Shown here one piece after another: positions 7,454 to 15,377 of a stretch of DNA of 64,000 nucleotides (the stretch's first letter is position 1; each line of letters opens with the position of its first letter). Where the stretch lies: contig NZ_LAIJ01000010.1 in assembly GCF_001449115.1 (NCBI RefSeq), positions 434,001 to 498,000 on the forward strand, given 5' to 3'. Below the pieces are notes generated by a model that had not been told where the DNA came from, searched no databases, and worked only from the letters and a program-made list of their open reading frames with translations. Both the position numbers and the translations under genes were made by a program. This DNA comes from Occallatibacter gabretensis. Lineage in GTDB: Bacteria > Acidobacteriota > Terriglobia > Terriglobales > Acidobacteriaceae.

Positions 7454-9202
7454 ATGCCCACTGCCGTCGAATCCACTCTCGCCCGCTACAACCGCTTTCT
7501 CCTGATCGTTGCCGGACTCGGCGGGCTCCTCTACGGCATTGACGTAGGCATCATCGGCGGCGCGCTCCCATATCTTGAAGCCACCTCCGGCCTCAACCGC
7601 GGCCAGATCTCCATCATCGTCGCCGCCGTGCTCCTCGGCAGCGTCTTCTCCACGCTCTTCGCCGGCCTGCTCGCGGACTGGCTCGGCCGCAAGCCGCTCA
7701 TGCTTCTCTCCGGCCTCGCCTTTTCTGCCTCCGTACCCATCATCGCGCTCTCCCACGGCTTCGCAGCGCTCTTCGCCGGGCGTCTCCTTCAGGGCGTCAG
7801 CGGAGGTCTAGTCGGAGTCGTCGTCCCGCTGTATCTTGCGGAATGCCTCGGAGCCAAATCACGCGGTAAAGGCACCGGCATCTTCCAGTGGCTGCTCACC
7901 TTCGGCATCTTCATCGCCGCTCTCATGAGCATCTTCCTCAGTTATCACGTGGCTGAGATCGCCAAAACTGCCTCACCTGATCTGCTCCACCACACCAAAG
8001 ATCTCGCCTGGCGCAGCATCTTCTGGATGTCCCTGCCGCCCGGCCTGCTCTTCGTCGTTACAGCCTTCTTCATCTCGGAGTCGCCGCGCTGGCTCTTCAG
8101 CCGCGGTCGCACAGACGCAGCCCGCACCGCATTGTTGCGTTCACGCACTCCCGAGCAGGCCACTACAGAACTCGGAGAAATGGCCCAAATCGCGGCAGAA
8201 GGTAAATCGCTTTCGGGAGCCGCGCACAAGGGCTCGCTCTTCAGCCGCCGTTACGTCATCCCCTTCATCCTGGCCTGCGTCATCCTTGCCTGTAACACGG
8301 CCACCGGCATCAATTCCGTCATCGGTTACAACGTCGACATCCTTATCCAGAGCGGCCTGTCAGACGTCATGGCCCACTGGGGATACGTGCTCTTCACCTT
8401 CTGCAACTTCCTCATGACCGTCGTCGGCCTCCAGCTCGTCGACAAAAAAGGCCGCCGGTTCCTACTCATCACCGGAACCTCCGGCATCATCCTCTCCATG
8501 GTCGCCGTCGGAACCCTCTTCCTCCGCTCTGAAGGAAGTCGCTACGATGCACGCGATGCCATCCAGTCGCTCGTCACTGCGGACAACAAGATCAGCATCA
8601 ATTTCAACGACGCAGCTCTGAAGCAACTCGGCGCGCCCGCCGCCACAACCGGCCCGCAGTCCCTCGCCATCATCTACTCTTATGGCGACTTCAACTCCAG
8701 CACCAAGCCCGTCCTGCTCGATGACGCCGAACCGGCATCCATCGACCGCGCCTCATCCATCCCTGAGACCAGCGTCGCGGCCTTCTTCCAAAACCCCTTC
8801 GCCGACCTCAAAGCCGCCCAGACCGCCCCGCTCCGCATCCTGCACGCCTACATCACACCCGTGCCCTCAGCCACCAACGGCTGGCTAGTCGCTATCTGTC
8901 TCTATCTATTCGTAGGCTTCTATGCCCTGGGCCCCGGCGTCTGCGTCTGGCTCGCACTCTCAGAGCTCATGCCCACCCGCATCCGCTCCAACGGCATGTC
9001 CGTCGCACTCGTCCTCAACCAGACGGTCTCCACCACACTCGCCGCCATCTTCCTGCCCGTAGTCGGCAAGTACGGCTATTCCACAATGTTCTATCTCTTC
9101 GCCGGCTTCACAGTGATCTACTTCCTGACCGCCGCCTTCTTCATGCCAGAGACAAAAGGGAAGACATTAGAAGAAATAGAGAAATTCTTTGAGGGTAAGT
9201 AA
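7454..9202 (+). CDS. MFS sugar transporter of the sugar-porter family with a large extra loop
   Basis: Proton-coupled sugar permease, 582 residues against the usual 450-500. Sugar-porter signatures are clear: GGLLYGIDVGIIGGALPYL in TM1, LADWLGRKP in loop 2-3, GRLLQGVSGGLVGVVVPLYL in TM4, ESPRWLFSRGR after TM6 and VDKKGRR in loop 8-9. Twelve hydrophobic segments can be placed. Between about residues 358 and 472, after the TM9 region, lies some 115 residues of mostly polar sequence not found in XylE-type porters. It should face the periplasm, judging from the helix count. A GGAG site lies 5 bases before the ATG. Downstream partner of the ROK kinase, so hexose uptake is the likely role; the exact sugar cannot be told. 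Confidence 0.87.
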   Translation: MPTAVESTLARYNRFLLIVAGLGGLLYGIDVGIIGGALPYLEATSGLNRGQISIIVAAVLLGSVFSTLFAGLLADWLGRKPLMLLSGLAFSASVPIIALSHGFAALFAGRLLQGVSGGLVGVVVPLYLAECLGAKSRGKGTGIFQWLLTFGIFIAALMSIFLSYHVAEIAKTASPDLLHHTKDLAWRSIFWMSLPPGLLFVVTAFFISESPRWLFSRGRTDAARTALLRSRTPEQATTELGEMAQIAAEGKSLSGAAHKGSLFSRRYVIPFILACVILACNTATGINSVIGYNVDILIQSGLSDVMAHWGYVLFTFCNFLMTVVGLQLVDKKGRRFLLITGTSGIILSMVAVGTLFLRSEGSRYDARDAIQSLVTADNKISINFNDAALKQLGAPAATTGPQSLAIIYSYGDFNSSTKPVLLDDAEPASIDRASSIPETSVAAFFQNPFADLKAAQTAPLRILHAYITPVPSATNGWLVAICLYLFVGFYALGPGVCVWLALSELMPTRIRSNGMSVALVLNQTVSTTLAAIFLPVVGKYGYSTMFYLFAGFTVIYFLTAAFFMPETKGKTLEEIEKFFEGK

Positions 9203-9222
9203 CACCCGTCCTCCCACCAACC

Positions 9223-9279
9223 GGGTGCCCCATCCTCGCGGCGTCTTTGTTTTTGCCGCTAGGGTGGGATAGCACTCCC
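9223..9279 (+). repeat. interspersed stem-loop repeat, family B (copy B1)
   Basis: Runs from GGGTGCCCC to GGGATAGCACTCCC. Arms CCCATCCT and AGGGTGGG pair with one G-U, and an inner GCGGC/GCCGC stem continues the helix around a T-rich loop. It lies directly after the MFS transporter gene. Confidence 0.75.
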
Positions 9280-9299
9280 ACCAGTTCTCCCATTACACC

Positions 9300-9406
9300 G
9301 TGTCATCCTGAGCGAACGGGGCCCCAAACGTTTTCTTCAGGGGTCCCCAAAGAGCGGTCTTTGCTCTTTGGGGCAGAGTTTGGGGGTGGTGAGTCGAAGG
9401 ACCTGC
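9300..9406 (+). repeat. interspersed stem-loop repeat, family A, long nested copy (A2)
   Basis: Standard family-A ends. The outer arms CCCCAAAC (9322-9329) and GTTTGGGG (9378-9385) enclose a second perfect hairpin, CCCCAAAGAGC (9345-9355) with GCTCTTTGGGG (9363-9373). This is the only copy with two stacked stems. Confidence 0.8.
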
Positions 9407-9446
9407 TTTTGCCTCTTTTGCCTTTCGTTAGTCCTACGACAACGAT

Positions 9447-9490
9447 GGGTGCCCCAGGTCCCTGTTTTTGGGACCTGGGATAGCACTCCC
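9447..9490 (+). repeat. interspersed stem-loop repeat, family B (copy B2)
   Basis: GGGTGCCCC ... GGGATAGCACTCCC, with a perfect 10-base stem CCCAGGTCCC (9453-9462) / GGGACCTGGG (9470-9479) around loop TGTTTTT. The outer GGGTGC can pair with GCACTC across an ATA bulge. Confidence 0.85.
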
Positions 9491-9509
9491 GCCCACTCTC
9501 CTCACACAT

Positions 9510-9564
9510 TGTCATCTTGAGCGAAGTTTCACGCACAGCGTGAAACAAGTCGAAGGATCTGCGG
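9510..9564 (+). repeat. interspersed stem-loop repeat, family A short form (copy A3)
   Basis: TTGTCATCTTGAGCGAA, then a perfect 9-base stem GTTTCACGC (9526-9534) / GCGTGAAAC (9538-9546) with loop ACA, then AAGTCGAAGGATCTGCGG. Confidence 0.8.
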
Positions 9565-9790
9565 TTGTTCTTGTTGTTGTACTTCGTCCACCCGCATGAG
9601 AACGTGAGTTACATGTCAATCGTGCTTCACGCGAAGTGTGGCAAATTTTTTCATGGCTATCTCTTCAGGTATCTCTGCTAATCCGCCTGCTCATTAGTTA
9701 CCAAAGTCCATTGTCCTTTCGTACCGTCTCCCGCCTCCAGAAAGTTTGCATAAAATAACGCCCATTTGTGCCACACTCATAATCAGTAGG

Positions 9791-9825
9791 AAAAAGACGG
9801 CCCGAATCCATGGATTCGGGCCGTC
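9791..9825 (-). terminator. strong rho-independent terminator-like palindrome
   Basis: A perfect 30-base palindrome (arms GACGGCCCGAATCC and GGATTCGGGCCGTC, 9796-9825). On the minus strand it is followed at once by TTTTT (complement of 9791-9795). It would end transcripts coming from the PP2C gene; on the plus strand the following GTGTTTA is a poorer tail. Confidence 0.7.
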
Positions 9826-9837
9826 GTGTTTATGGGA

Positions 9838-9866
9838 GGGGAGGGGACCCCTCCCCCACCCTTTTT
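9838..9866 (+). terminator. G/C-run hairpin followed by T5
   Basis: GGGGAGGGG (9838-9846) and CCCCTCCCC (9848-9856) pair, and TTTTT follows at 9862-9866 after a short C/A spacer. It could end plus-strand transcription, although the nearest plus-strand gene stops over 600 bases upstream. Confidence 0.4.
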
Positions 9867-10034
9867 CACTGGCACTGTGAAATTCTGTAAAATCTGGATC
9901 GCACAGTCCCGAAATGAAGATCGCATAAAGATTTACGTAAGAACTGTGCAGTTCGTCACAACTCGCACAAAATAAATCAGTTCGGAGTCAGCCCTGCACA
10001 GGATAACTAAGCAATCGTCCGGAATCGAACACCG

Positions 10035-10769
10035 CTAATCAGCCTGAACCAGCACGCAAGTGATGTTGTCATGCCCGCCGGCTTTTTTAGCTGCTTCAAT
10101 CAGCCGCGAGCAGCGCTGTTCGAGCGGTAGATCGGAAGAAATAAGCGACTGAATCAGCGAATCGGAAAGCTCGCGTGTCAGGCCGTCCGAGCAAAGCAGC
10201 AGCAGATCACCAGCCTGGGCGTCAAAATTAAAGCAATCCGGCGTAACCTGGCCCTGCGTCCCAAGCGCGCGGGTAATCATGTTGCGCATCGGAGAGCGGG
10301 CAGCTTCCGCCTTGGTCATACGGCCCATGCGTACCTGCTCTTCTACAAGCGAGTGATCCAGCGTAACCTGCTCCAGCTTTCCAGCGCGCAGCCGGTAACA
10401 GCGGCTGTCCCCAACATTGAGCACCCAGACATGCTGGTTGCGAACCACCACGGCAACAAGCGTAGTACCCATGCCACTGAGCTTGTAATTGCGGCGGCCG
10501 CGGGAGTAAATAGCCTCATTGGCAATGCCAATCGCTTCCTCCGCATCATGAGGCAGCACAGCGGAGCCATTGCGCTCATGAAAGATCCGCAATACCTCAT
10601 CGACAGCAATCGAGCTGGCGACTTCGCCGGCGGCAGCACCGCCCATGCCGTCACAGAGGACATAGACTCCATCCTCGACCGAGAACCCGAATGCATCTTC
10701 ATTGGAGGGGCGCTTCCGACCGCGATCCGTAAGGGCGGCAGCGGTAAAGCGCACAGCTGCGGTGGCCAC
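10035..10769 (-). CDS. PP2C-family serine/threonine protein phosphatase
   Basis: Metal-dependent phosphoprotein phosphatase, 244 residues, the standard length of stand-alone bacterial PrpC/Stp-type enzymes. Motifs are in order: TDRGRKRPSNEDAF, YVLCDGMGGAAAGEVAS (metal-binding DGMGG), GMGTTLVAVVV, NVGDSRCYRLR, LDHSLVEE, LLCSDGLTRELSD and the terminal GGHDNITCVL. The GTG at 10769 is chosen because GGGAG lies 8 bases upstream. An in-frame ATG at 10871 would add a 34-residue tail with no PP2C similarity. No kinase or FHA gene is adjacent, so its partners are unknown. It is monocistronic, with a strong terminator-like palindrome 210 bases downstream. Confidence 0.9.
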   Translation of the reverse strand: MATAAVRFTAAALTDRGRKRPSNEDAFGFSVEDGVYVLCDGMGGAAAGEVASSIAVDEVLRIFHERNGSAVLPHDAEEAIGIANEAIYSRGRRNYKLSGMGTTLVAVVVRNQHVWVLNVGDSRCYRLRAGKLEQVTLDHSLVEEQVRMGRMTKAEAARSPMRNMITRALGTQGQVTPDCFNFDAQAGDLLLLCSDGLTRELSDSLIQSLISSDLPLEQRCSRLIEAAKKAGGHDNITCVLVQAD

Positions 10770-10936
10770 TATATAAAACTCCCGTAAAGAAGTGTATACC
10801 GCGATGTGGATAATTGGCACCCGGGGAGCGCAGAAAATGGTTACCGAGGCGGATGAAGCGGGGTTACTCATTCAAGAAGCCGTGCAACCGGCCTGCCGTC
10901 CAGCATGCACGAATCCACCGCGGACGTAGCGTGAAA

Positions 10937-12682
10937 TTACCGAGGAATCTCAATTCCGGCGATCTCCACCTCGATGCCGCCATAATCGGGATGATCGTTC
11001 TCGCGGATCTTGTAAGCCAGATCGATGACCGAGCCTTGTTTCAGGCCGTGGGCAGCGCAGCGAGCAGCCCAGTCCCAGCCAACGCAGCGCATAGTGGCGG
11101 GACCGGAGGCCAGATCCACCCGAACGTGCCGCTCCTTCATGATGCGCGGCGCGTTGAGAACGCGAACACCACGCGCAACAAAGACCGGCTCCTGGTTGCC
11201 ATGCCCTAAGGGCTCAAGCCGGCGCAACCACCCAGCCAGAACCGGAGTAATCCGCTCAAGCGGCAGCTCAGCGTGAATGCGAAGCAAATGCTCCGGCTCG
11301 CGATTGGCAAGCTTTTCGTGAGCATGAGCGACAAGGCCGCGCTTGAGTTCAGTAAGCCGTTCAGCAGGTAGCGCAAATCCAACAGCAAAGGCATGGCCGC
11401 CGAAGCGTGTAAAGAGCGGCGCACAACTTTCCAGCGCTTCCAGCAGCGGAAAACCATCCACCGAGCGGCCCGACCCATGCGCAACGCCGTCTTCCACGCT
11501 GACAACAAAGGCTGGCTTGGCCGTGCGCTCCACAACACGCGAGGCAAGGATACCGATAATGCCGCGGTGCCAGCCTTCCCCGTCCACAACAAGCAGAGGC
11601 GCGTCTTTCAACTCCGCGTCCTCGGCCAGACGCCTTTCAATTTCGGCAAGCGCAGAGGCCTCGGCATCGCGACGCTGGCGATTGAGAGCTTCGAGCTTGT
11701 TTGCCAGGTCACGCGCGCGATTCACGTCCCTCGTCGTGAAGAGCTCGATGACCTCGGAAGCAATATCCATGCGTCCTGCCGCGTTGATGCGTGGCGCAAT
11801 CCGAAAGGCGATGTCAAAGCTGGTGATGGCCTTCGATGCGGGGTCGAGCGCGGCAGCCTGAAAGAGAGCGCGCAGGCCAGCCGCGGCAGGACGACGCAGC
11901 TCACGCAGGCCAAGAAAGGCGATGACGCGGTTTTCTCCGCGCAGCGGAACAGCATCGGCAATGGTGGCAATGGCCGCCATCTTGAGGAAGCTGGGCAATA
12001 TCTTTTCGCGTAGGCGGCTGGGATCACGCCGGTGCGATTCATGATTTTCCAGCAGCGCCTGCGCCAGTTTGAAAGCGATGGCGGCTCCGCAGAGGGATTT
12101 TTCCGGATAACCGCAGCCGGGCTGGTTGGGATTGAGGATGGCAGCACAGTACGGTAGCGGGTCGGATGCGGAAGGAAGATGATGATCCGTAATGATAAGA
12201 TCGAGGCCGATTCTGCGTGCAGTTTCAGCTTCGGCGCAGGCGCGCATGCCGGTATCTACCGTCACGACGAGCCGAATGCCTGCAGCACGGGCCTCTTCCA
12301 ACACGCTCGACTGCAAACCATAGCCCTCGCGAATGCGATGCGGAACATGAAAGCGCACCGTGCCGCCAAGCATCTCGATTGCAGTCTTAAGCAGCACGAC
12401 GGCAGTGGTGCCATCCACGTCGTAGTCGCCGTAGAGCAGGATCGGCTCATTGTTAGCAATGGCCCGTTCGATGCGTTCGACGCCTGCGTCCATGCCAAGC
12501 ATGAGCGCAGGCGAGTGAAGCTGATCCGCAGCGGGGTTGAGAAAGATGTGGGCTTCGGCAGTAGTGGAGATGCCTCGGGCCAGAAGCAGCTCAGCGAGCG
12601 GCTGAGGAATGTGAGCGTCGCGTGCGAGCTTGTCAGCTTCCGGGTGTGGCGGAGAGATTTGCCAGCGTTGCTTGACAGTCAT
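10937..12682 (-). CDS. recJ: single-stranded-DNA-specific exonuclease RecJ
   Basis: 5'-3' exonuclease for single-stranded DNA in recombination and mismatch repair, 581 residues (family about 560-580). The DHH core shows LLYGDYDVDGTTAVVLL, VTVDTGMRACAEAE, the signature LIITDHHLPS near residue 170, CGAAIAFKLAQAL and PRINAAGRMD. The DHHA1 part has GEGWHRGIIGILASRVVE, GSGRSVDGFPLLEAL and RFGGHAFAVGFAL, and the final 100 residues form the OB-fold domain. The usual VDxG stretch reads VDTG, which keeps the aspartate. Start ATG at 12682, 44 bases after the stop of the upstream unknown gene. Confidence 0.95.
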   Translation of the reverse strand: MTVKQRWQISPPHPEADKLARDAHIPQPLAELLLARGISTTAEAHIFLNPAADQLHSPALMLGMDAGVERIERAIANNEPILLYGDYDVDGTTAVVLLKTAIEMLGGTVRFHVPHRIREGYGLQSSVLEEARAAGIRLVVTVDTGMRACAEAETARRIGLDLIITDHHLPSASDPLPYCAAILNPNQPGCGYPEKSLCGAAIAFKLAQALLENHESHRRDPSRLREKILPSFLKMAAIATIADAVPLRGENRVIAFLGLRELRRPAAAGLRALFQAAALDPASKAITSFDIAFRIAPRINAAGRMDIASEVIELFTTRDVNRARDLANKLEALNRQRRDAEASALAEIERRLAEDAELKDAPLLVVDGEGWHRGIIGILASRVVERTAKPAFVVSVEDGVAHGSGRSVDGFPLLEALESCAPLFTRFGGHAFAVGFALPAERLTELKRGLVAHAHEKLANREPEHLLRIHAELPLERITPVLAGWLRRLEPLGHGNQEPVFVARGVRVLNAPRIMKERHVRVDLASGPATMRCVGWDWAARCAAHGLKQGSVIDLAYKIRENDHPDYGGIEVEIAGIEIPR

Positions 12683-12726
12683 CGGTTCTTTCGCGCTGAA
12701 GGCGCAGCCAGCCGCACCGCAGGTGC

Positions 12727-13224
12727 CTAGTCTTCCTCTTCGTCGTCGTGGTCATGATGGCTGTCGATAACAATGTCCTGGAAGCTCTCGATATCTTCAA
12801 GGAGTGCCTGGTAGCGCTCGTACCACTCGGTAGTGGTTTCATGCAGAAAGACCAGTCCCTGATAGACAAAGCCAAGCTGAATGTAACCCAGCATGCCGGT
12901 GTACTTGCGGAGCCAATCGGCTTCCACCAGTTCGGAGGCCTCCCCGTCGGGGTAGTTCATCTCGTTGGCTTCTTCAACCAGGGCGTCAAGCTCTTCATGC
13001 TCAAGCGTGACCTCACTGAAGGTTACAAAGGGTGCGCCGGCATGCTTGGCCATCTCGACAAAGTCTTTCCACGAATCGGGATTGTCTTTGCCGTCCCAGA
13101 GGACAGTGGGCACATCTTCGGTTATGAAGCCGGGGAGGCGTTGCATGCCATGACCTTCAATGAAGGCCACCATGTCGTCTTTAAGCGAAATCAGATCGTC
13201 CTTACTCATACTCACAGAGTTCAT
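12727..13224 (-). CDS. conserved acidic protein of unknown function with His/Asp/Glu tail
   Basis: I do not recognise the family. The 165-residue product is acidic and apparently soluble, with no signal peptide or membrane segment. It begins MNSVSMSKDDLISLKDDMV and has segments rich in Glu and aromatic residues (DWLRKYTGMLGYIQLGFVYQ, TTEWYERYQALLEDIE). It ends in a possible metal-binding tail, HHDHDDEEED. Two starts five codons apart (13224 and 13209) are possible and neither has a good ribosome site; an ATG at 13269 would add residues that look non-coding. The gene lies just upstream of recJ on the same strand (44-base gap), so the two may be co-transcribed. Confidence 0.65.
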   Translation of the reverse strand: MNSVSMSKDDLISLKDDMVAFIEGHGMQRLPGFITEDVPTVLWDGKDNPDSWKDFVEMAKHAGAPFVTFSEVTLEHEELDALVEEANEMNYPDGEASELVEADWLRKYTGMLGYIQLGFVYQGLVFLHETTTEWYERYQALLEDIESFQDIVIDSHHDHDDEEED

Positions 13225-13329
13225 TGTTGCAGATTCGGGCAGGGGTGCGGTAGTTGCGCCGCGCAACATAAATCCTCGCGCAGCAAACTTAGGAGCTGTG
13301 CATTAGTCTAAACGTGGAGGAAATTTCGA

Positions 13330-13692
13330 TTGCCAGTTTTTGAACATCATGTGTTTGTCTGTCAGAACAGCAGGCCGGAAGGCGCGCCACGCCCATCGTG
13401 CACGGTGGATGGAAAGAGTGAGTTGCTTGCGGAATTGCAGCTTCGCACGAAGGCGGCGAGTCAGGCTGGATTGCTAAAGGGTCCTGTGCGGATCAACAAG
13501 GCGGGGTGCCTGGATCAGTGCGAGCATGGCCCGACGGTCGTGGTCTATCCAGAAGCTGTCTGGTACGGCGGTGTCACAGCCGCAGACGCTGCTGAGATTG
13601 TGGAAGAGCATCTGGTGAACGGGCGGCCAGTGGCACGGCTGCGGATTGCAGACGATTGCTTGAATGCCAAAACATGTCCCCACAAATCGTGA
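13330..13692 (+). CDS. thioredoxin-like 2Fe-2S ferredoxin
   Basis: Small (120 residues) electron carrier of the (2Fe-2S) ferredoxin-like family that has the fold of NADH dehydrogenase subunit E. Ligand cysteines lie in FVCQN, PSCTVDG and the paired GCLDQCEHGP, followed by the family-typical VVVYPEAVWYGGVTAADAAEIVEEHL. The start is TTG with GGAGG 9 bases upstream; no better start exists. A C-terminal extension adds two more cysteines (DDCLNAKTC). The redox partner is unknown; the neighbouring haem genes are suggestive only. Confidence 0.85.
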   Translation: MPVFEHHVFVCQNSRPEGAPRPSCTVDGKSELLAELQLRTKAASQAGLLKGPVRINKAGCLDQCEHGPTVVVYPEAVWYGGVTAADAAEIVEEHLVNGRPVARLRIADDCLNAKTCPHKS

Positions 13693-13800
13693 AAACAAGG
13701 GGCATGAAAACACTTTCGTACCGTATCGCTAGCCGGCCAGGCGGAGATTTTTCTTAAGCTGCAGATGCAGGAGCCCGATGGAAATAGAGGGAGGACTCCG

Positions 13801-14226
13801 ATGCAGACGATATGCGCGATTGTATTGTGTGGCGTGCTGGCAGCCGCGGCGCAGCCGGACCCAGGTAGCTCGAATACGACTGATTCAAGCGTGAATGCAG
13901 GCAGTGCTATGACGAGCGTTTATGCGCTCACGTTTCATCCAGAGGCGGGTGCGCTGCCGGCAGGTGCAGTGTATGTGTGCCGCGCAAGGATCATGCCAAG
14001 CACAAATGCGGCGCCGCCGGCAAATGGTTCAGGCAACCAGTCCGGATGCGCACTGGAGCTTCCGTTTGCGTGGCAGGCCAACCGCCCGCAGCCGGCGGCA
14101 ACGCTGAGCTACGAGGTGAACGCAGTCAGCGCGGATGGGCGCGTACTGCGGTCGGTGGCGCGTGAAGGAATTGCGTTGCCGGCGCCGGTGGCCGGGAGTG
14201 CAGCGCACGTTGAACTGACCTTTTAA
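13801..14226 (+). CDS. small secreted protein of unknown function
   Basis: 141 residues with a clear signal peptide (MQTICAIVLCGVLAAAAQ, cleavage probably after the Ala run). A low-complexity Ser/Asn/Gly region follows, then a beta-rich body with one pair of cysteines (YVCRARIM and QSGCALEL) that could form a disulfide. The start is set by AGGGAGGA 5 bases before the ATG at 13801; an in-frame start 36 bases earlier would spoil the signal peptide. It lies 44 bases before hemE on the same strand, so it might be co-transcribed with the haem genes. No family recognised. Confidence 0.65.
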   Translation: MQTICAIVLCGVLAAAAQPDPGSSNTTDSSVNAGSAMTSVYALTFHPEAGALPAGAVYVCRARIMPSTNAAPPANGSGNQSGCALELPFAWQANRPQPAATLSYEVNAVSADGRVLRSVAREGIALPAPVAGSAAHVELTF

Positions 14227-14270
14227 GGATGTCGTTACGTCCCAGTCAGGCCCGGTAAAATTGATACCGG

Positions 14271-15377
14271 ATGAATTCTACAGACAAGACTGTTACGAAT
14301 CCTCAATCGACTGTCGAATTGAACGCTGATTCGATACTGGCCGGCAGCCGCTTCGTACGCGCCTGCCTGCGAAAGCCCGTCGACCGCACCCCGGTGTGGT
14401 TTCTGCGTCAGGCGGGGCGGTACATGCAGGAATACCGCGAGGTGCGGAAGCACCACACGCTCGTGGAGATTTGTAAACAACCGCAGTTGGCTGCCGAGGT
14501 GACTATTACTGCCGCGGAAAAGCTCGGTGTGGATGCAGCCATTATCTTTGCCGATTTGCTGCTGCCGTTGGAGCCGATGGGCCTGGACTTTGAGTTTCAG
14601 GCGGGCGAGGGACCGGTGGTGCATCGCCCCGTGCGAACAGCCGAGGATGTGCGCGCCCTGCGGACCGACCGCGCGAGTGATCTCGAATATGTGTCAGTCG
14701 CAATTCAGAAGGTAGCGTCACACTTCCGCGACCGGCTTGGAATCATCGGCTTTTGCGGCGCGCCATACACGCTGGCTAGTTACATGATTGAGGGCGGCGG
14801 GTCGAGGAATTACATTTTCACCAAACAATTGATGTACCAGAACGCTCCTGCATGGAATGCCCTGCTGGATAAGATTGTGATCGTGCTCACAGAATATTGC
14901 CGCCAGCAGGTGCAGGCTGGGGCAGATGTCATACAGATATTCGATAGCTGGGTCGGTTCGCTTTCGCTTACGGATTATCGCGACTACGCCTTTGCGGCAA
15001 GCAAGCGGCTAGTGCGTGCCGTGCAGGAGATGGGCGTGCCGGTGATCTACTTTGGCGTGGATACGGCAGGGTTGCTCGGAGCCATGGCGGAAACCGGTGC
15101 GGATGTAATCGGCCTGGATTGGCGGCAGCCGTTGAATGAAGGCTGGGCCTCGGTAGGCCACACGCGAGCGGTGCAGGGAAACCTCGATCCGATTACGCTT
15201 TTTGCTCCACTGGAGATTCTGGAGATGCGGGTAAAAGAGATTCTGCGCTCAGCGGCGGGCAGGCCAGGACACATCTTTAATCTGGGCCATGGAATTGTGC
15301 CAGGAACGCCGGTAGAAAACGTGCAGGCGGTCGCGAAAATGGTGCGGGATTTCAAGTTGGAGAACGCAATTGCCTAA
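14271..15377 (+). CDS. hemE: uroporphyrinogen decarboxylase
   Basis: Removes the four acetate carboxyls of uroporphyrinogen III to give coproporphyrinogen III in haem synthesis. It is 368 residues (family about 340-370) with a 20-residue Ser/Thr-rich N-terminal extension. Diagnostic motifs are PVWFLRQAGRYMQEYR, IIFADLLLPLEPMG (catalytic Asp), GFCGAPYTLASYMIEGGGS, FDSWVGSLS and NLGHGIVPGTP near the end. The last 8 bases overlap hemH, so the two enzymes should be translationally coupled. Confidence 0.97.
   Translation: MNSTDKTVTNPQSTVELNADSILAGSRFVRACLRKPVDRTPVWFLRQAGRYMQEYREVRKHHTLVEICKQPQLAAEVTITAAEKLGVDAAIIFADLLLPLEPMGLDFEFQAGEGPVVHRPVRTAEDVRALRTDRASDLEYVSVAIQKVASHFRDRLGIIGFCGAPYTLASYMIEGGGSRNYIFTKQLMYQNAPAWNALLDKIVIVLTEYCRQQVQAGADVIQIFDSWVGSLSLTDYRDYAFAASKRLVRAVQEMGVPVIYFGVDTAGLLGAMAETGADVIGLDWRQPLNEGWASVGHTRAVQGNLDPITLFAPLEILEMRVKEILRSAAGRPGHIFNLGHGIVPGTPVENVQAVAKMVRDFKLENAIA

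Larger units (their letters stand above)
9203..10034. other. 830-bp gene-free region with four repeats and two strong hairpins
   Basis: No convincing gene on either strand. From left to right it holds repeat copies B1, A2, B2 and A3 (9223-9564), about 230 bases with nothing recognisable, a perfect 30-base palindrome (9796-9825), a G/C-run hairpin (9838-9856) and an AT-richer stretch. That stretch has several ACTGTG/CACAGT motifs, including the palindrome GAACTGTGCAGTTC, and reaches the end of the PP2C gene. A small RNA in 9573-9866 is possible but nothing proves it. Confidence 0.6.

Noticed and set aside
9247-9483. Short open frame after the MFS transporter
   Set aside because: It runs through repeats B1, A2 and B2 and would translate repeat sequence; no ribosome site.
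9223-9564. Closely spaced repeats resembling a CRISPR array
   Set aside because: The units belong to two different families, spacing is uneven, the conserved parts are the ends rather than one direct repeat, and no cas gene is present.
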